A stretch of DNA of 64,000 nt from Pediococcus cellicola (GCF_001438655.1 NZ_JQBR01000005.1:97780-161779); one strand, 5' to 3'; shown: positions 9,002 through 17,968, counted from the stretch's first letter. The notes: generated by a model from the letters alone, not told the origin. Translations and numbers: made by a program.

Positions 9002-10300
9002 ATGAATTATGAACAGGAGCCTCATGGTGTTTACTTCATGATTGATAATAAATCTTTTTATGCCAGTGTGGAATCGGTTGCCCGTGGGGATGATCCCTTA
9101 CAGTCCGTAATGGTTGTTATGTCAGAAGCCGAGAATACTAACGGGGGACTTATTTTGGCTGCATCTCCACGAGCCAAAAAGATTTTTGGAATCTCAAATG
9201 TTTCTCGCTGTCGAGACTTACCTCATGACACACGGTTAAAGGTTGTTCCGCCACGAATGAATTTGTATATCAAAAAGAATTTAGCCATTAATGAGATTTT
9301 TACTGAATTTGTAGCCGATGAAGACTGCTACCCTTACTCGATTGATGAGTCAATTTTGGATATGTCAAAATCTTGGCGTCTTTTTGGAAATACACCTTTA
9401 GAAGTCGCTCGGCGGATGCAAAAAACGGTTCATGATCGTTTGGGGTTGTGGACCACGATTGGAATCGGTGAGAATCCAGTTCAGGCTAAGCTGGCACTGG
9501 ATTTATTTGCCAAACATGATACCGATTTAATGGGTGAATTAACCTATCAATCATTTCCAGAAAAAATATGGCCCATTACTAATTTAACCTCTGTTTGGAG
9601 CATTGGACATCGGACGGCTGCCCATCTAAATCGGGTGGGTATTCATAGTATGGACGATTTAGCTCATTCTGATCCTTATGAATTGAAAGCGGAATTTGGC
9701 ATTATTGGCACGCAACTTCTCGCACTAGCCTGGGGAATCGATCACAGTCAGTTACCTAATTTGATTACACCGCATGATAAAAGCTGGGGAAATTCTCAAG
9801 TTTTGCCTCGAGATTATATGGTACAACGTGAAATTGAGACGGTAATTAAAGAAATTGGGAACCAGGTGGCGTCACGAATGCGCCATCACCATCAACAAGC
9901 TGGGTGTGTTAGTCTCATGATTGGTTTTTCTTACGCAAGTTCCTCTGAGGATGGACGTAGCGGCTTTGCACATTCCATGCGCATTGATACAACGGATAAC
10001 CCAGACCGTATCAACCAATATTTACTTTATTTATTTCGTAAAACTTGGGATGGTGAAGGGATTCGTAACATTGCGGTGGGACTATCACATTTATCAGTTA
10101 GTGATGGCCTGCAACTTAATTTGTTTATGGATCCTCATACTCAAATCAAACAAAATTTGATGATTCGGGTCCTTGATAAAATTCACGATCAATTTGGCAC
10201 AACGGCACTGATTCCGGCAAGTAGTCTGCTGCATGGGGCCACGATGTTGGAACGTTCTGCCTTAGTTGGTGGGCACAATGGAGGGAATAGTTTTGATTGA
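9002..10300 (+). CDS. Y-family translesion DNA polymerase (UmuC/UvrX-like)
   Basis: A 432-residue Y-family polymerase of the UmuC/DinB superfamily. The first catalytic Asp lies in YFMIDNKSFYASVESV and the acidic pair in YPYSIDESILDM (about residue 115); a helix-hairpin-helix follows (VWSIGHRTAAHLNRVGIHS). It copies past DNA lesions. I chose the ATG at 9002, eight bases after GAGG. An in-frame ATG at 8978 overlaps the -10 box and cannot be used from this promoter. The gene heads a three-gene SOS operon; its end overlaps the next start. The closest relatives by architecture are the uvrX and yqjW types of Bacillus and lactobacilli. Confidence 0.92.
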   Translation: MNYEQEPHGVYFMIDNKSFYASVESVARGDDPLQSVMVVMSEAENTNGGLILAASPRAKKIFGISNVSRCRDLPHDTRLKVVPPRMNLYIKKNLAINEIFTEFVADEDCYPYSIDESILDMSKSWRLFGNTPLEVARRMQKTVHDRLGLWTTIGIGENPVQAKLALDLFAKHDTDLMGELTYQSFPEKIWPITNLTSVWSIGHRTAAHLNRVGIHSMDDLAHSDPYELKAEFGIIGTQLLALAWGIDHSQLPNLITPHDKSWGNSQVLPRDYMVQREIETVIKEIGNQVASRMRHHHQQAGCVSLMIGFSYASSSEDGRSGFAHSMRIDTTDNPDRINQYLLYLFRKTWDGEGIRNIAVGLSHLSVSDGLQLNLFMDPHTQIKQNLMIRVLDKIHDQFGTTALIPASSLLHGATMLERSALVGGHNGGNSFD

Positions 10301-10610
10301 AACAAGTGAACAGGCTGCAAAATTAATTTTAGAACGCTTAGAAAAGGACTTCTTACGTAAGTCACGGACAATTTATCAAATGCTGGTTGTGCGAGATCGC
10401 TTCGATGAAGCATACAACTTTTTTTTAGAAATTAAACCTAAAAATGATCGAGAAAAATCAGTCCCCTTGCACACGCTAGCAAGTTTTGATCTCTCCTATT
10501 TGGAAGATGTCGTCCGTATTATACAGAAACAAACGCAGATTACGATTCGATTCAAGGACTTTGGTGAACTTGTCTGGCCACAAGCACAGACGAGAATTAG
10601 TAAGGGGTAA
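10293..10610 (+). CDS. small protein of unknown function in the SOS operon
   Basis: About 105 residues starting at TTG 10293, seven bases after GGAGGG; an in-frame ATG at 10278 overlaps that site. It is predicted to be helical and charged at the N-terminus, with no membrane span or signal peptide. The start overlaps the end of the polymerase gene by eight bases, and a YolD-like gene follows after six bases, so the three genes form one transcription unit under LexA control. I do not recognise a family. Context suggests an accessory to the polymerase or the damage response, which is an inference. Confidence 0.75.
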   Translation: MIETSEQAAKLILERLEKDFLRKSRTIYQMLVVRDRFDEAYNFFLEIKPKNDREKSVPLHTLASFDLSYLEDVVRIIQKQTQITIRFKDFGELVWPQAQTRISKG

Positions 10611-10616
10611 AGCATT

Positions 10617-10943
10617 ATGATCATTAAACGTGTGGATGAGTCGGTGACTGAACGCTTTTTTAAAAATGATTATCATGATCGTGGCATGTTAAAGTGGGGT
10701 GGCTTCTTTTTATCTGATCATACGAGTGCCATTCAAAAAATGAAGCGTGATAAGGTTCCTGAAACAATTCGTGCGGAACAGTCTCTAGAACGAGTAGCTG
10801 GCTTTCAGGAGGAAACCATTATTTTTATTGATAAAGAAGGTCGGCCTCAAATGGTTAACGTCAATGAGATTCGTAACGTGCAGTTGGTCGCGGCACCTGT
10901 GGACTGGCATCATGTGACAAAAAAATCGGTATCCCAGGATTGA
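10617..10943 (+). CDS. YolD-like family protein
   Basis: A 108-residue protein. The core DRGMLKWGGFFLSDHTSAI near residues 21-40 is the typical YolD-like motif (DRGM-KW-F-L-EH). YolD-like proteins of Bacillus and lactobacilli are encoded next to UvrX/YqjW polymerases, as here, and are thought to act with or regulate them; the biochemical role is not established. It is the last gene of the SOS operon. Its stop codon lies in the loop of the terminator at 10921-10966. Confidence 0.8.
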   Translation: MIIKRVDESVTERFFKNDYHDRGMLKWGGFFLSDHTSAIQKMKRDKVPETIRAEQSLERVAGFQEETIIFIDKEGRPQMVNVNEIRNVQLVAAPVDWHHVTKKSVSQD

Positions 10944-10966
10944 AATATCCAAGCATACCGATTTTT
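10921..10966. terminator. bidirectional terminator between the SOS operon and rlmD
   Basis: A 12-bp perfect stem (10921-10932 with 10955-10966) with A- and T-tracts on both sides lies between convergent genes. The left arm is inside the end of the YolD-like gene. Confidence 0.85.
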
Positions 10967-10979
10967 GAAATTTTAAGGT

Positions 10980-12422
10980 TTAATGACGACGCGTAAACTT
11001 CACGACTGCTTCACAACGCGCAGTTTGCGGGAACATATCAATGGATTGAATATAATCCACGATGTAGGACTTAGTAAGTTGTGTGAGATCGCGAGCCAAA
11101 GTAGAAGGATTGCAAGAAATGTATACAAAACGCTCAGGCTTGCTAGTTAGGATAGTTTGAATTAAAACATCATCTAAACCGGTTCTTGGAGGATCGACCA
11201 CTAAAGCATCGGGACGAAAACCTTCAGCCATCCATTGGGGAAGTACTTCTTCTGCACGTCCCACCTGGTATTTAGCATTGGTAATACCGTTTAATTTGGC
11301 ATTTTCATTAGCGTCGGTGATTGATTCAGGAATAATATCCATTCCTCGAACTTCCTTAGCTTTATTGGCCAGTGAAAGGCCAATGGTACCCACGCCAGAA
11401 TAGGCATCTACAAGATTAGTGTTCGCAGAGAGCTCAAGGGCCTTTCGGGCTTCATCATACAATTTTACCGTTTGATAAGGATTAAGCTGGTAAAAAGCAC
11501 GCGCAGACAAATTAAAGGTCAACTCACCTAATTTGTCTTGAATAAATGATTTGCCTGCTAGTAGAGTAGTTTCGTCTCCCCAAACGAGAGAGGTTTTACC
11601 CTTGTTGACGTTCTGCATGTAGGAAACAATTTCTGGGAATTCTTTTTGAAGGTCAGCGATCAATTCACGTTTGTGCGGTAATTTAGCTGAATTAGTAATG
11701 AAGACCAATTGAACTTCATTAGTGGCAACGGCAACCCGAACAACCACGGTTTTAATAATCCCCGAACCTTGTTTTTCGTTATAAATGGGAACTTGATAAG
11801 TTTCAAGCAGGGCAACCACCCGACGCATTACTTTCATGGTGAGGGGATGTTGCACACTGCAGGTTGGTAAATCCACAAGATCATGGCTATTTTCTTTATA
11901 TAAACCAGCAGCGACCTTACCGTCTAATTCACGAACTTGGAACTGTGCTTTGTTTCGATATTCATAAGGATTTTCCATGCCAATGGTGGGAAGCAGCTTG
12001 TAGTACTTGTAGCCTGAAGGACGATACTTTTCAAGAGCTTGACGGACCACATCTCGTTTGAATTCAAGTTGTCCGGCATAGGAAAGGTGCTCTAATTCAA
12101 AGCCCCCTACTTCATCCGCATAAGCATCTCTAGGTGTGACGCGATCAGGACTCTTTTTACGGATGGTATGTAATTTTGCAATCATATACCGGGGATGAAT
12201 CTCGGTGACAGTAGCGGTGACGACTTCATTTGGTAAGGCGCCCTTTACAAAACAAATGGTGTGTTTAAAATAGCCAATACCTTCACCGTTAATGCCCAAC
12301 CGTTTAATGGTGAGCGGAATGCGTTGTCCAATGGGAATGGTGGCCTGAACGGAAGTCGGACGAGATTTGGTCTGAGTTGGTTTAGCCTGAAAATGTGCGT
12401 GACGATTTTGATTATTATTCAT
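10980..12422 (-). CDS. rlmD: 23S rRNA (uracil-5-)-methyltransferase, RlmD/RlmCD type
   Basis: A 480-residue SAM-dependent RNA methyltransferase. A TRAM domain lies at the N-terminus (PLTIKRLGINGEGIGYF), followed by the Rossmann domain with DAYSGVGTIGLSLA, the catalytic block VVDPPRTGLDD, nucleophile Cys437 in YISCNPSTLARDL, and the general base in ARCEAVVKF near the end. The enzyme makes m5U in 23S rRNA. The Cys-GGC motif that binds a [4Fe-4S] cluster in E. coli RlmD is replaced by EVGGFELEHLSY, so the cluster is probably absent. One enzyme may serve two rRNA sites, as in other Firmicutes (RlmCD). A NUDIX gene lies 33 bp upstream on the same strand. Confidence 0.9.
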   Translation of the reverse strand: MNNNQNRHAHFQAKPTQTKSRPTSVQATIPIGQRIPLTIKRLGINGEGIGYFKHTICFVKGALPNEVVTATVTEIHPRYMIAKLHTIRKKSPDRVTPRDAYADEVGGFELEHLSYAGQLEFKRDVVRQALEKYRPSGYKYYKLLPTIGMENPYEYRNKAQFQVRELDGKVAAGLYKENSHDLVDLPTCSVQHPLTMKVMRRVVALLETYQVPIYNEKQGSGIIKTVVVRVAVATNEVQLVFITNSAKLPHKRELIADLQKEFPEIVSYMQNVNKGKTSLVWGDETTLLAGKSFIQDKLGELTFNLSARAFYQLNPYQTVKLYDEARKALELSANTNLVDAYSGVGTIGLSLANKAKEVRGMDIIPESITDANENAKLNGITNAKYQVGRAEEVLPQWMAEGFRPDALVVDPPRTGLDDVLIQTILTSKPERFVYISCNPSTLARDLTQLTKSYIVDYIQSIDMFPQTARCEAVVKFTRRH

Positions 12423-12455
12423 GGTGCGTCCTTTCTGTGCTTAAAAACATATCGT

Positions 12456-12932
12456 TTATTCAACGCGTTTAATTGATTGACCATCATAGTCTTGGTAGTA
12501 AAGTTCTGAAACGTCATAACTTTTAAAAATTTGTAAAAGATCAAAAAAGTCATCAACTGCTTGACTTTGCTTGACCTGATAGGGGTTCTGCCAGAAAACA
12601 TCGCCCTCAATTGAGGCATGCAAAGTACCTTTGAACTGGTTGGTGCGAAAAAGAAAAACGACATAACGAACCGGTGTATCCTGAACAGTCATCATGAATT
12701 GTTTGACACCAATTAATTGCGGATTTTCTATGTGAAGATGACTTTCTTCATAAACCTCACGGATGGCAGACTCAACAAAGGATTCTCCGGGATTCACATG
12801 ACCACCCGGAAAAGTAATGCCTGCCCAATTTTGATTGAGACGATTTTCAAGTAAGACTTCTTTAGTATCGGCATTTTCTACCATGACTAAATTAGTTAAA
12901 ATAGTTTTTTCTGGTAAATGTTTTTGTGGCAT
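12456..12932 (-). CDS. NUDIX hydrolase (MutT/8-oxo-dGTP diphosphatase-like)
   Basis: A 158-residue protein with a full NUDIX box: GHVNPGESFVESAIREVYEE, which binds the metal and the diphosphate of the substrate. The family cleaves nucleoside diphosphates linked to other groups; length and sequence fit MutX/YtkD-like sanitising enzymes, but the substrate cannot be fixed from sequence. I chose the ATG at 12932, which has TTGGAGG in good position; an in-frame upstream start at 12971 has no such site. It is probably co-transcribed with the rRNA methyltransferase downstream. Confidence 0.88.
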   Translation of the reverse strand: MPQKHLPEKTILTNLVMVENADTKEVLLENRLNQNWAGITFPGGHVNPGESFVESAIREVYEESHLHIENPQLIGVKQFMMTVQDTPVRYVVFLFRTNQFKGTLHASIEGDVFWQNPYQVKQSQAVDDFFDLLQIFKSYDVSELYYQDYDGQSIKRVE

Positions 12933-13073
12933 GTTTGTTAGCCTCCAAGTAATAACCTTATGGTCTATCATAACAGAAATGGGGCATAAAAATTAAATTT
13001 TAGTCAGTCTAACTTGTGTAATTTTAATAGAAATTGCGTATGATATGGGTGTAACCCTTAGGAGGCGTTAATA

Positions 13074-13958
13074 TTGAAGAAAATTGGCTTTATTGGTACT
13101 GGTGTGATGGGTACCGGAATTATCAAGAATATGTTAAAAGCCGGCTATGCAGTGACGGTGTTCAACCGTACCAAAGCACATGCAGATGCAGTCCTACAGG
13201 CTGGTGGCGTTTGGGTAAATACTGCAAAACAGGTTGCGGAAAATAGTGACATTGTGTTTACGATGGTTGGGTTCCCACAAGATGTTGAATCCGTTTATTT
13301 TGGAGAAACGGGCGTTTTTGCGGGTACAAAGGCTGGAAAGATTGTGGTCGATATGACTACTAGCACACCCACACTGGCCAAAAAAATTGCGGCGTATGGG
13401 CAATCTCATCAGATTCAGGTTCTAGATGCTCCCGTTTCTGGCGGTGATATTGGAGCCCAAAAAGGGACGCTTACGATTATGGTCGGTGGTGATCAAGCTG
13501 CTTATCAGCAGTTAACACCGATTTTTGATGTAATTGGACAACAGACTAACTACTTTGGTCAAGCTGGGGCTGGGCAACATGCTAAAATGGCCAATCAGAT
13601 CATGATTGCCGGCACAATGACTGGAATGAGCGAAATGTTGGTTTATGCAAAGGCAGCCGGGCTAGACCTGTCCAAGGTCTTACAAACTTTGGAAAGTGGT
13701 GGTGCTGATAACTGGAGCATGGAAAATTATGCGCCACGCATTTTAAAGGATGATTATACGCCAGGATTCTTTGCCAAACATTTCTTAAAGGATTTGCGTA
13801 TTGCGCTGAATGAGGCCGACAAAATGCACTTAAACTTACCAGCAACTGATGCCGCACGTAACTTATATGCACGTTTAGTAGACGAAAAACATTTAGGTAA
13901 CGATGGAACTCAGGCCCTAGTAAAACTCTGGTGGCCAGAAGGCAAATTACCAAATTAA
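13074..13958 (+). CDS. NAD(P)-dependent beta-hydroxyacid dehydrogenase (3-hydroxyisobutyrate dehydrogenase family)
   Basis: A 294-residue oxidoreductase. The Rossmann motif GFIGTGVMGTGI lies at the N-terminus, the family substrate-binding motif DAPVSGGDIGAQKGTL at about 118-133, and the catalytic lysine is Lys171 in GQHAKMANQ. All key residues are present and the length is normal. The family oxidises short beta-hydroxyacids such as 3-hydroxyisobutyrate, tartronate semialdehyde or 6-phosphogluconate-like compounds; the actual substrate is unknown. The start is TTG with GGAGG eight bases upstream. It appears to be monocistronic. Confidence 0.9.
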   Translation: MKKIGFIGTGVMGTGIIKNMLKAGYAVTVFNRTKAHADAVLQAGGVWVNTAKQVAENSDIVFTMVGFPQDVESVYFGETGVFAGTKAGKIVVDMTTSTPTLAKKIAAYGQSHQIQVLDAPVSGGDIGAQKGTLTIMVGGDQAAYQQLTPIFDVIGQQTNYFGQAGAGQHAKMANQIMIAGTMTGMSEMLVYAKAAGLDLSKVLQTLESGGADNWSMENYAPRILKDDYTPGFFAKHFLKDLRIALNEADKMHLNLPATDAARNLYARLVDEKHLGNDGTQALVKLWWPEGKLPN

Positions 13959-14024
13959 TTTGGTTTTTAGGATTAAATTGGTTACACTATGTCTTGAAGT
14001 TATTTCAAAACAGAGGTGGAAACC

Positions 14025-15239
14025 ATGGAAAACAACATGACAAAGAACCGGAAGCTTTGGTTAACCTTTTTCCTCGGTTTAATCAGCGCGACCGGTCCTT
14101 TATCTCTAGATATGTACTTACCGGCCTTACCAAGCATGCAAATCACATTTCACACCCAAACCTCTGTTATTCAAATGAGTCTGACATTTTGTCTAATTGG
14201 GTTGGCAGTGGGACAGCTCCTTGTGGGCCCACTAAGTGATCATTATGGCAGACGTTTACCACTTTCAATTGGTTTTGCCGTTTTTGCGCTTACCTCAGTG
14301 TGGATTATGATGGTGCACTCGATTGTTTTATTTCTTATCCTGCGTTTTATTCAAGGGTTAGCAGGCTCGGCTGGGCAGGTATTATCGCGTGCCGTGGCTC
14401 GTGATTTATTTTCAGGAAAAGCGTTAACCAAATTTTTCGCGATGCTGATGGCAGTTAACGGGGTTTTCCCGATTATATCACCAATTATTGGTGGGTTTTT
14501 GTTGAAATTTATGAGTTGGCGAGGCATTTTTGCTGTTTTAGCCGTGATTGGTGTGCTCGTCGTAGTTGGCATTTGGTTAACTTTGGCAGAAACTTTACCG
14601 AAAGCGTCTAGAAGTGACCAAAGCTTATTTCAAGGGTTTGCCGCAATGGCTACCCTGTTCACTAAACGCGATTTCATTTTGATTGCTTTAATTCAAGGAC
14701 TCGTTTTTGGTGCCCTATTTAGTTATATTTCGGCATCTTCTTTTGTTTTTCAAAACTTCTTCCATTTATCAGCACAACAGTTTAGTCTTTTATACGCCCT
14801 AAATGGGTTGGGGATTATTGTTGGCAATAATATTCCTGCTTACTTACCCGCAAGATGGACCAGTTTTCAGATTTTAGGAACAGCCTTGCTGGCTGGTACT
14901 GGGGCAGCGTTGGTCATGGTTGTCAGTTTATTCATGGCCCCACAAATGTGGCTAGTGGCGGTACCTCTATTTGTTGTAGTGGTTTGCATTGGAATCGTAA
15001 ACACCATTGCCACCTCAATAGCAATGAATAGTCAAAATAAAAACTCCGGGAGTGCTTCAGCGGTTCTTGGTTTAACGATGAACATCATTGGCGGAATCTT
15101 TACGCCTCTTGCTGGTGCCTTAGGGGCAAGTAGTTATGCACCTATGGCCGCCTTAATTTTAATTAGTGAACTGAGTGGGCTGGGCTTGTTTGCTTTCGTA
15201 TCTAAAACAACGAAATTTCATCAAACACATGGTGCATAG
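14025..15239 (+). CDS. Bcr/CflA family drug-resistance MFS transporter
   Basis: A 404-residue, twelve-helix major facilitator. The Bcr/CflA features are clear: DMYLPALPSM in helix 1, VGQLLVGPLSDHYGRR (motif A) between helices 2 and 3, and RFIQGLAGSAGQVLSRAVARD in helix 4. These are proton antiporters that expel drugs such as bicyclomycin or sulfonamides. I chose the ATG at 14025, five bases after AGAGGTGG; an in-frame GTG at 14016 overlaps that site. No adjacent regulator is seen. Confidence 0.9.
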   Translation: MENNMTKNRKLWLTFFLGLISATGPLSLDMYLPALPSMQITFHTQTSVIQMSLTFCLIGLAVGQLLVGPLSDHYGRRLPLSIGFAVFALTSVWIMMVHSIVLFLILRFIQGLAGSAGQVLSRAVARDLFSGKALTKFFAMLMAVNGVFPIISPIIGGFLLKFMSWRGIFAVLAVIGVLVVVGIWLTLAETLPKASRSDQSLFQGFAAMATLFTKRDFILIALIQGLVFGALFSYISASSFVFQNFFHLSAQQFSLLYALNGLGIIVGNNIPAYLPARWTSFQILGTALLAGTGAALVMVVSLFMAPQMWLVAVPLFVVVVCIGIVNTIATSIAMNSQNKNSGSASAVLGLTMNIIGGIFTPLAGALGASSYAPMAALILISELSGLGLFAFVSKTTKFHQTHGA

Positions 15240-15315
15240 TACTTTAACAACTTAATTTTAACTTCAAAATTAGGAACGATTGTAGTACAATTAAGTTAAA
15301 AATGAGGTGGAAATT

Positions 15316-15852
15316 TTGGCAAAAGATATCAAAGCAGAGGAATACATAACAGGTTCAGAGGTTGTTCACAAAATTGAGCGTATTGGCAGCTTAGCAACTT
15401 TAGGTAACTGGGCCAAAGAAATGGAACGAATGGGTCATAAGTTTCAACATGATGGTCGTGGTCGTCGCATTTATTCTGACGATGACATGAAGCTTCTCAA
15501 GCAGATGAACGATTTATTAGGTGATCGCAATACTTTGAAGCAGGCTGTGGATGTGACCTTAGGGGTTACGGATAAGGATGCCGCTGAAAAAGAAAAAGCT
15601 GCTGATGGAAAACAAACACCAGCTGTTTTAGATAAAAAAATGTTGCAGGCACAAAATAAGGATTTATCTGAGATTAAAGAAATGTTGGCACAATTAGTTA
15701 AACAAAACCAACAATATCATGAAGAAAATGTGCAGTTACAAGCCCAAGTAACTGAATTAACTGAAATGACTAAAAAAAATGAACAACTATTACAAGAACC
15801 ACCTAAGAAAAAATCATGGTGGCACCGTCATTTCGGATCAGATGAAGACTAA
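15316..15852 (+). CDS. MerR-like HTH protein with C-terminal coiled coil
   Basis: About 178 residues starting at TTG 15316, five bases after GAGGTGG. Residues 1-65 resemble a MerR-type winged helix (TGSEVVHKIERIGSLATLGNWAKEM followed by RIYSDDDMKLLKQM). A low-complexity Lys/Ala segment follows, then a long coiled coil (about 115-160) and a basic tryptophan tail, KKKSWWHRHFG. No ligand domain is present. This shape recalls chromosome-anchoring or RacA-like proteins of Firmicutes more than classic MerR regulators. The role is not determined. Confidence 0.65.
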   Translation: MAKDIKAEEYITGSEVVHKIERIGSLATLGNWAKEMERMGHKFQHDGRGRRIYSDDDMKLLKQMNDLLGDRNTLKQAVDVTLGVTDKDAAEKEKAADGKQTPAVLDKKMLQAQNKDLSEIKEMLAQLVKQNQQYHEENVQLQAQVTELTEMTKKNEQLLQEPPKKKSWWHRHFGSDED

Positions 15853-15898
15853 AACGCTTTTTTAATTAGAAAAGTTATACAAAGTGACTCAATTTAAA

Positions 15899-15946
15899 AA
15901 AATAGGACTGAAATCTTTCTGCACACAGAGATTTCAGTCCTATTTT
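15899..15946. terminator. bidirectional terminator
   Basis: An 18-bp perfect stem (15899-15916 with 15929-15946) with A/T tracts on both sides lies between the convergent genes ending at 15852 and 16006. Confidence 0.9.
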
Positions 15947-15960
15947 AAATTAAACATCTT

Positions 15961-16000
15961 AAAAATCATGTTGTGCATTTTTGGCAGCATATGATTTTTT
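15961..16000 (-). terminator. second terminator downstream of the peptide exporter gene
   Basis: A 9-bp stem (15961-15969 with 15991-15999) ends in T residues on the reverse strand and lies just past the exporter stop codon. Confidence 0.55.
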
Positions 16001-16005
16001 CTAAA

Positions 16006-17787
16006 TTAACCTTGTTGAAAAGATTTTGCCTGTAAATTATATAGATCAGCATAATATTTATTTTCTGCCATCAGAATATTATGAGGGGCAAAGCCCACAA
16101 TTTCGCCATTTTTTAAAACTAATACCTTATCTGCCAGTTTAACAGCTGATAGACGATGAGTTATGAAAAAAACGGTTTTATTTTTGGTCATTTTAATAAA
16201 ACTTTGATAGATTTCAAATTCGCTACGTGGATCCAATGAGGCGGTTGGCTCATCTAAAACTAAAATACTAGAATTTGCCATAAAAGCCCTTGAGATTGCC
16301 ACTTTTTGCCATTGCCCACCTGATAAATCAATTCCTTCAGTAAATTGTTTTCCTAACATAGTATTTAATTCCATTTTCTTGTTAACGAATGACTCGAAAA
16401 AGCCACCATCTTTCATTGCAGTAATAATGCGTTGTTTGTTATGAATCTGTTGTGGATTTCCTAGCCCAATTGATTCACCGATTGGTAAATAAAATTTAGA
16501 ATAGTCTTGAAAAACAGCTCCAAATTTTTCGCGATAGGCATTGATATCAAATTGTGAAATTTTTGTATTGTTTAAAGTGATCATGCCTTGTTGGGGATCA
16601 TAGAAACGCATAAGTAATTTTATTAAGGTAGATTTTCCAGAGCCGTTTTCACCAACTATGGCAATTCTTTCGCCCACTTTAACCTTAAAAGTAATATGTT
16701 TTAAAGCAAAATCCTGCTGGCCTGGATATTGAAACGAAACGTTATTATAAGAAATATTATTTATTTCACTAGGAAATGGCAATGAACCAGAATAGTCATT
16801 TTTTTCTGTTATGTGCATGAAATCAAAATACTTTTGCATGTATAACAGAGTGTCGTATAACAAGCTTGAATTTTCAATGAATGCATAAACGCTGCTTGAG
16901 GTTGCTGTTAGTGATGAGATAAAAACTAAGAAGCCACCTGTTGACACTTTACCTTGTTGAATAACCATGATCATCCAGATCAAACTAGCGATACTAAGAA
17001 TGACGCTAATTGCCAAGAATCCAAGTGATATCCACATTTGTTTAAGACGTACATTTTTCATTCGGGCATGCATGCCTTTATAAACTGATGTATAAGCATT
17101 GATGAAAAAATCAAACATACCGAACAGACGAACTTCTTTAGCATCTTTAGCAGTTAGTAAGGCCTCACTATAATACTGAATTTTTCGCGCATCCGGACTG
17201 CGTGTCACCATGGTTTCAAAAGAATCTTGCTGAATACGATAACTGACGAGACTCTGTGGAATTATGGCCAAGAGTAAAATTATGGCAATCCAAAAATTAT
17301 ATCTTGCAAGTAATACCATCATCGAGATAACCGTAATTAGTTCACGAAACATACTAATACCAAAAACGATTAAATTGACGGGACGCCATGATGCTTCGGA
17401 ACTAACCAATTGCAAGTTATCATAAAAATCTGAATTTTCGAATAAATTTAATCCCTTAATTGTCTTTGACTTTTGCATTAATTGTGTGTTGACAAAAGCA
17501 ATCAACTTATCGGTTAAAATTCCTTGTAGTGAAGTATTAACCGGTATTGCCGCAGAAGAAATGAAGAAGATTAAGCCCCACTCAATTATAAGATAAACTG
17601 ATACTTGATTGTGCAATAATTCGTCTAGCATTACTTGTGCGATTTTAATCAAGACAGCTGGAGCTAAAGCCTGTATAGGTACTAAAAAAAGTAGTACTGA
17701 ACTGATACCCTTTGAAGATTTCCAAAACAACTTAAAACTACGAACGTATAAGAAAATATAGTTCTTAAAATTTGCGAGAATTTTCAA
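16006..17787 (-). CDS. peptide/bacteriocin-type ABC exporter, permease-ATPase
   Basis: A 593-residue half-transporter with membrane segments in roughly the first 310 residues. ATPase motifs: Walker A GENGSGKST, a Q-loop in FGAVFQDYSKFYLPIGES, signature LSGGQWQKVAISRAF, Walker B ILVLDEPTASLDP, and an H-loop FFITHRL; all key residues are intact. The LSGGQWQK form and the FQDY segment are typical of NisT/SpaT-like exporters of ribosomal peptides. There is no C39 peptidase domain, so it would not cleave a leader itself. It starts at TTG 17787 after AGCAGGTG and is preceded by a 21-codon gene in the same transcript. Cargo is inferred from this context. Confidence 0.85.
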   Translation of the reverse strand: MKILANFKNYIFLYVRSFKLFWKSSKGISSVLLFLVPIQALAPAVLIKIAQVMLDELLHNQVSVYLIIEWGLIFFISSAAIPVNTSLQGILTDKLIAFVNTQLMQKSKTIKGLNLFENSDFYDNLQLVSSEASWRPVNLIVFGISMFRELITVISMMVLLARYNFWIAIILLLAIIPQSLVSYRIQQDSFETMVTRSPDARKIQYYSEALLTAKDAKEVRLFGMFDFFINAYTSVYKGMHARMKNVRLKQMWISLGFLAISVILSIASLIWMIMVIQQGKVSTGGFLVFISSLTATSSSVYAFIENSSLLYDTLLYMQKYFDFMHITEKNDYSGSLPFPSEINNISYNNVSFQYPGQQDFALKHITFKVKVGERIAIVGENGSGKSTLIKLLMRFYDPQQGMITLNNTKISQFDINAYREKFGAVFQDYSKFYLPIGESIGLGNPQQIHNKQRIITAMKDGGFFESFVNKKMELNTMLGKQFTEGIDLSGGQWQKVAISRAFMANSSILVLDEPTASLDPRSEFEIYQSFIKMTKNKTVFFITHRLSAVKLADKVLVLKNGEIVGFAPHNILMAENKYYADLYNLQAKSFQQG

Positions 17788-17808
17788 AAAATCACCTGCT
17801 AATTATTT

Positions 17809-17874
17809 TCATTTAATATGGGGAACCCACTCACTATATAAATTTGAAATTCCTGCATTTACGAATACATTCAT
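17809..17874 (-). CDS. 21-residue peptide, candidate secreted pheromone or bacteriocin precursor
   Basis: On the reverse strand an ATG at 17874 opens a 21-codon frame beginning MNVFVNAGIS and ending YSEWVPHIK, then TGA at 17809-17811. A strong GGAGGG lies six bases before the ATG, and a good promoter lies upstream (17941-17968). Only 21 bp separate it from the NisT-like exporter gene. The peptide has no signal sequence, no double-glycine leader and no cysteine. It could be an unmodified secreted peptide, a signalling peptide read by the divergent XRE/TPR regulator, or a short leader. Nothing comparable is known to me, so the function is open. Confidence 0.6.
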   Translation of the reverse strand: MNVFVNAGISNLYSEWVPHIK

Positions 17875-17902
17875 AACTATCCCTCCAATTATTTTGGTAT
17901 CG

Positions 17903-17934
17903 TAATTAAGATTCATTAATGCAAACCTTAATTA
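17903..17934. repeat. inverted repeat in the leader of the peptide-exporter transcript
   Basis: TAATTAAG at 17903-17910 and CTTAATTA at 17927-17934 form an 8-bp inverted repeat with a 16-bp centre. It lies between the promoter and the ribosome site of the 21-codon gene. It may be the binding site of the neighbouring regulator or an RNA hairpin. Confidence 0.45.
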
Positions 17935-17940
17935 AACACC

Positions 17941-17968
17941 ATTTTAATCATTTTATAATCAAAGTCAA
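17941..17968 (-). promoter_or_regulatory. promoter of the 21-residue peptide and exporter genes
   Basis: On the reverse strand TTGACT (17968-17963) and TAAAAT (17946-17941) are spaced by 16 bp, about 67 bp before the peptide start codon. Confidence 0.65.
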
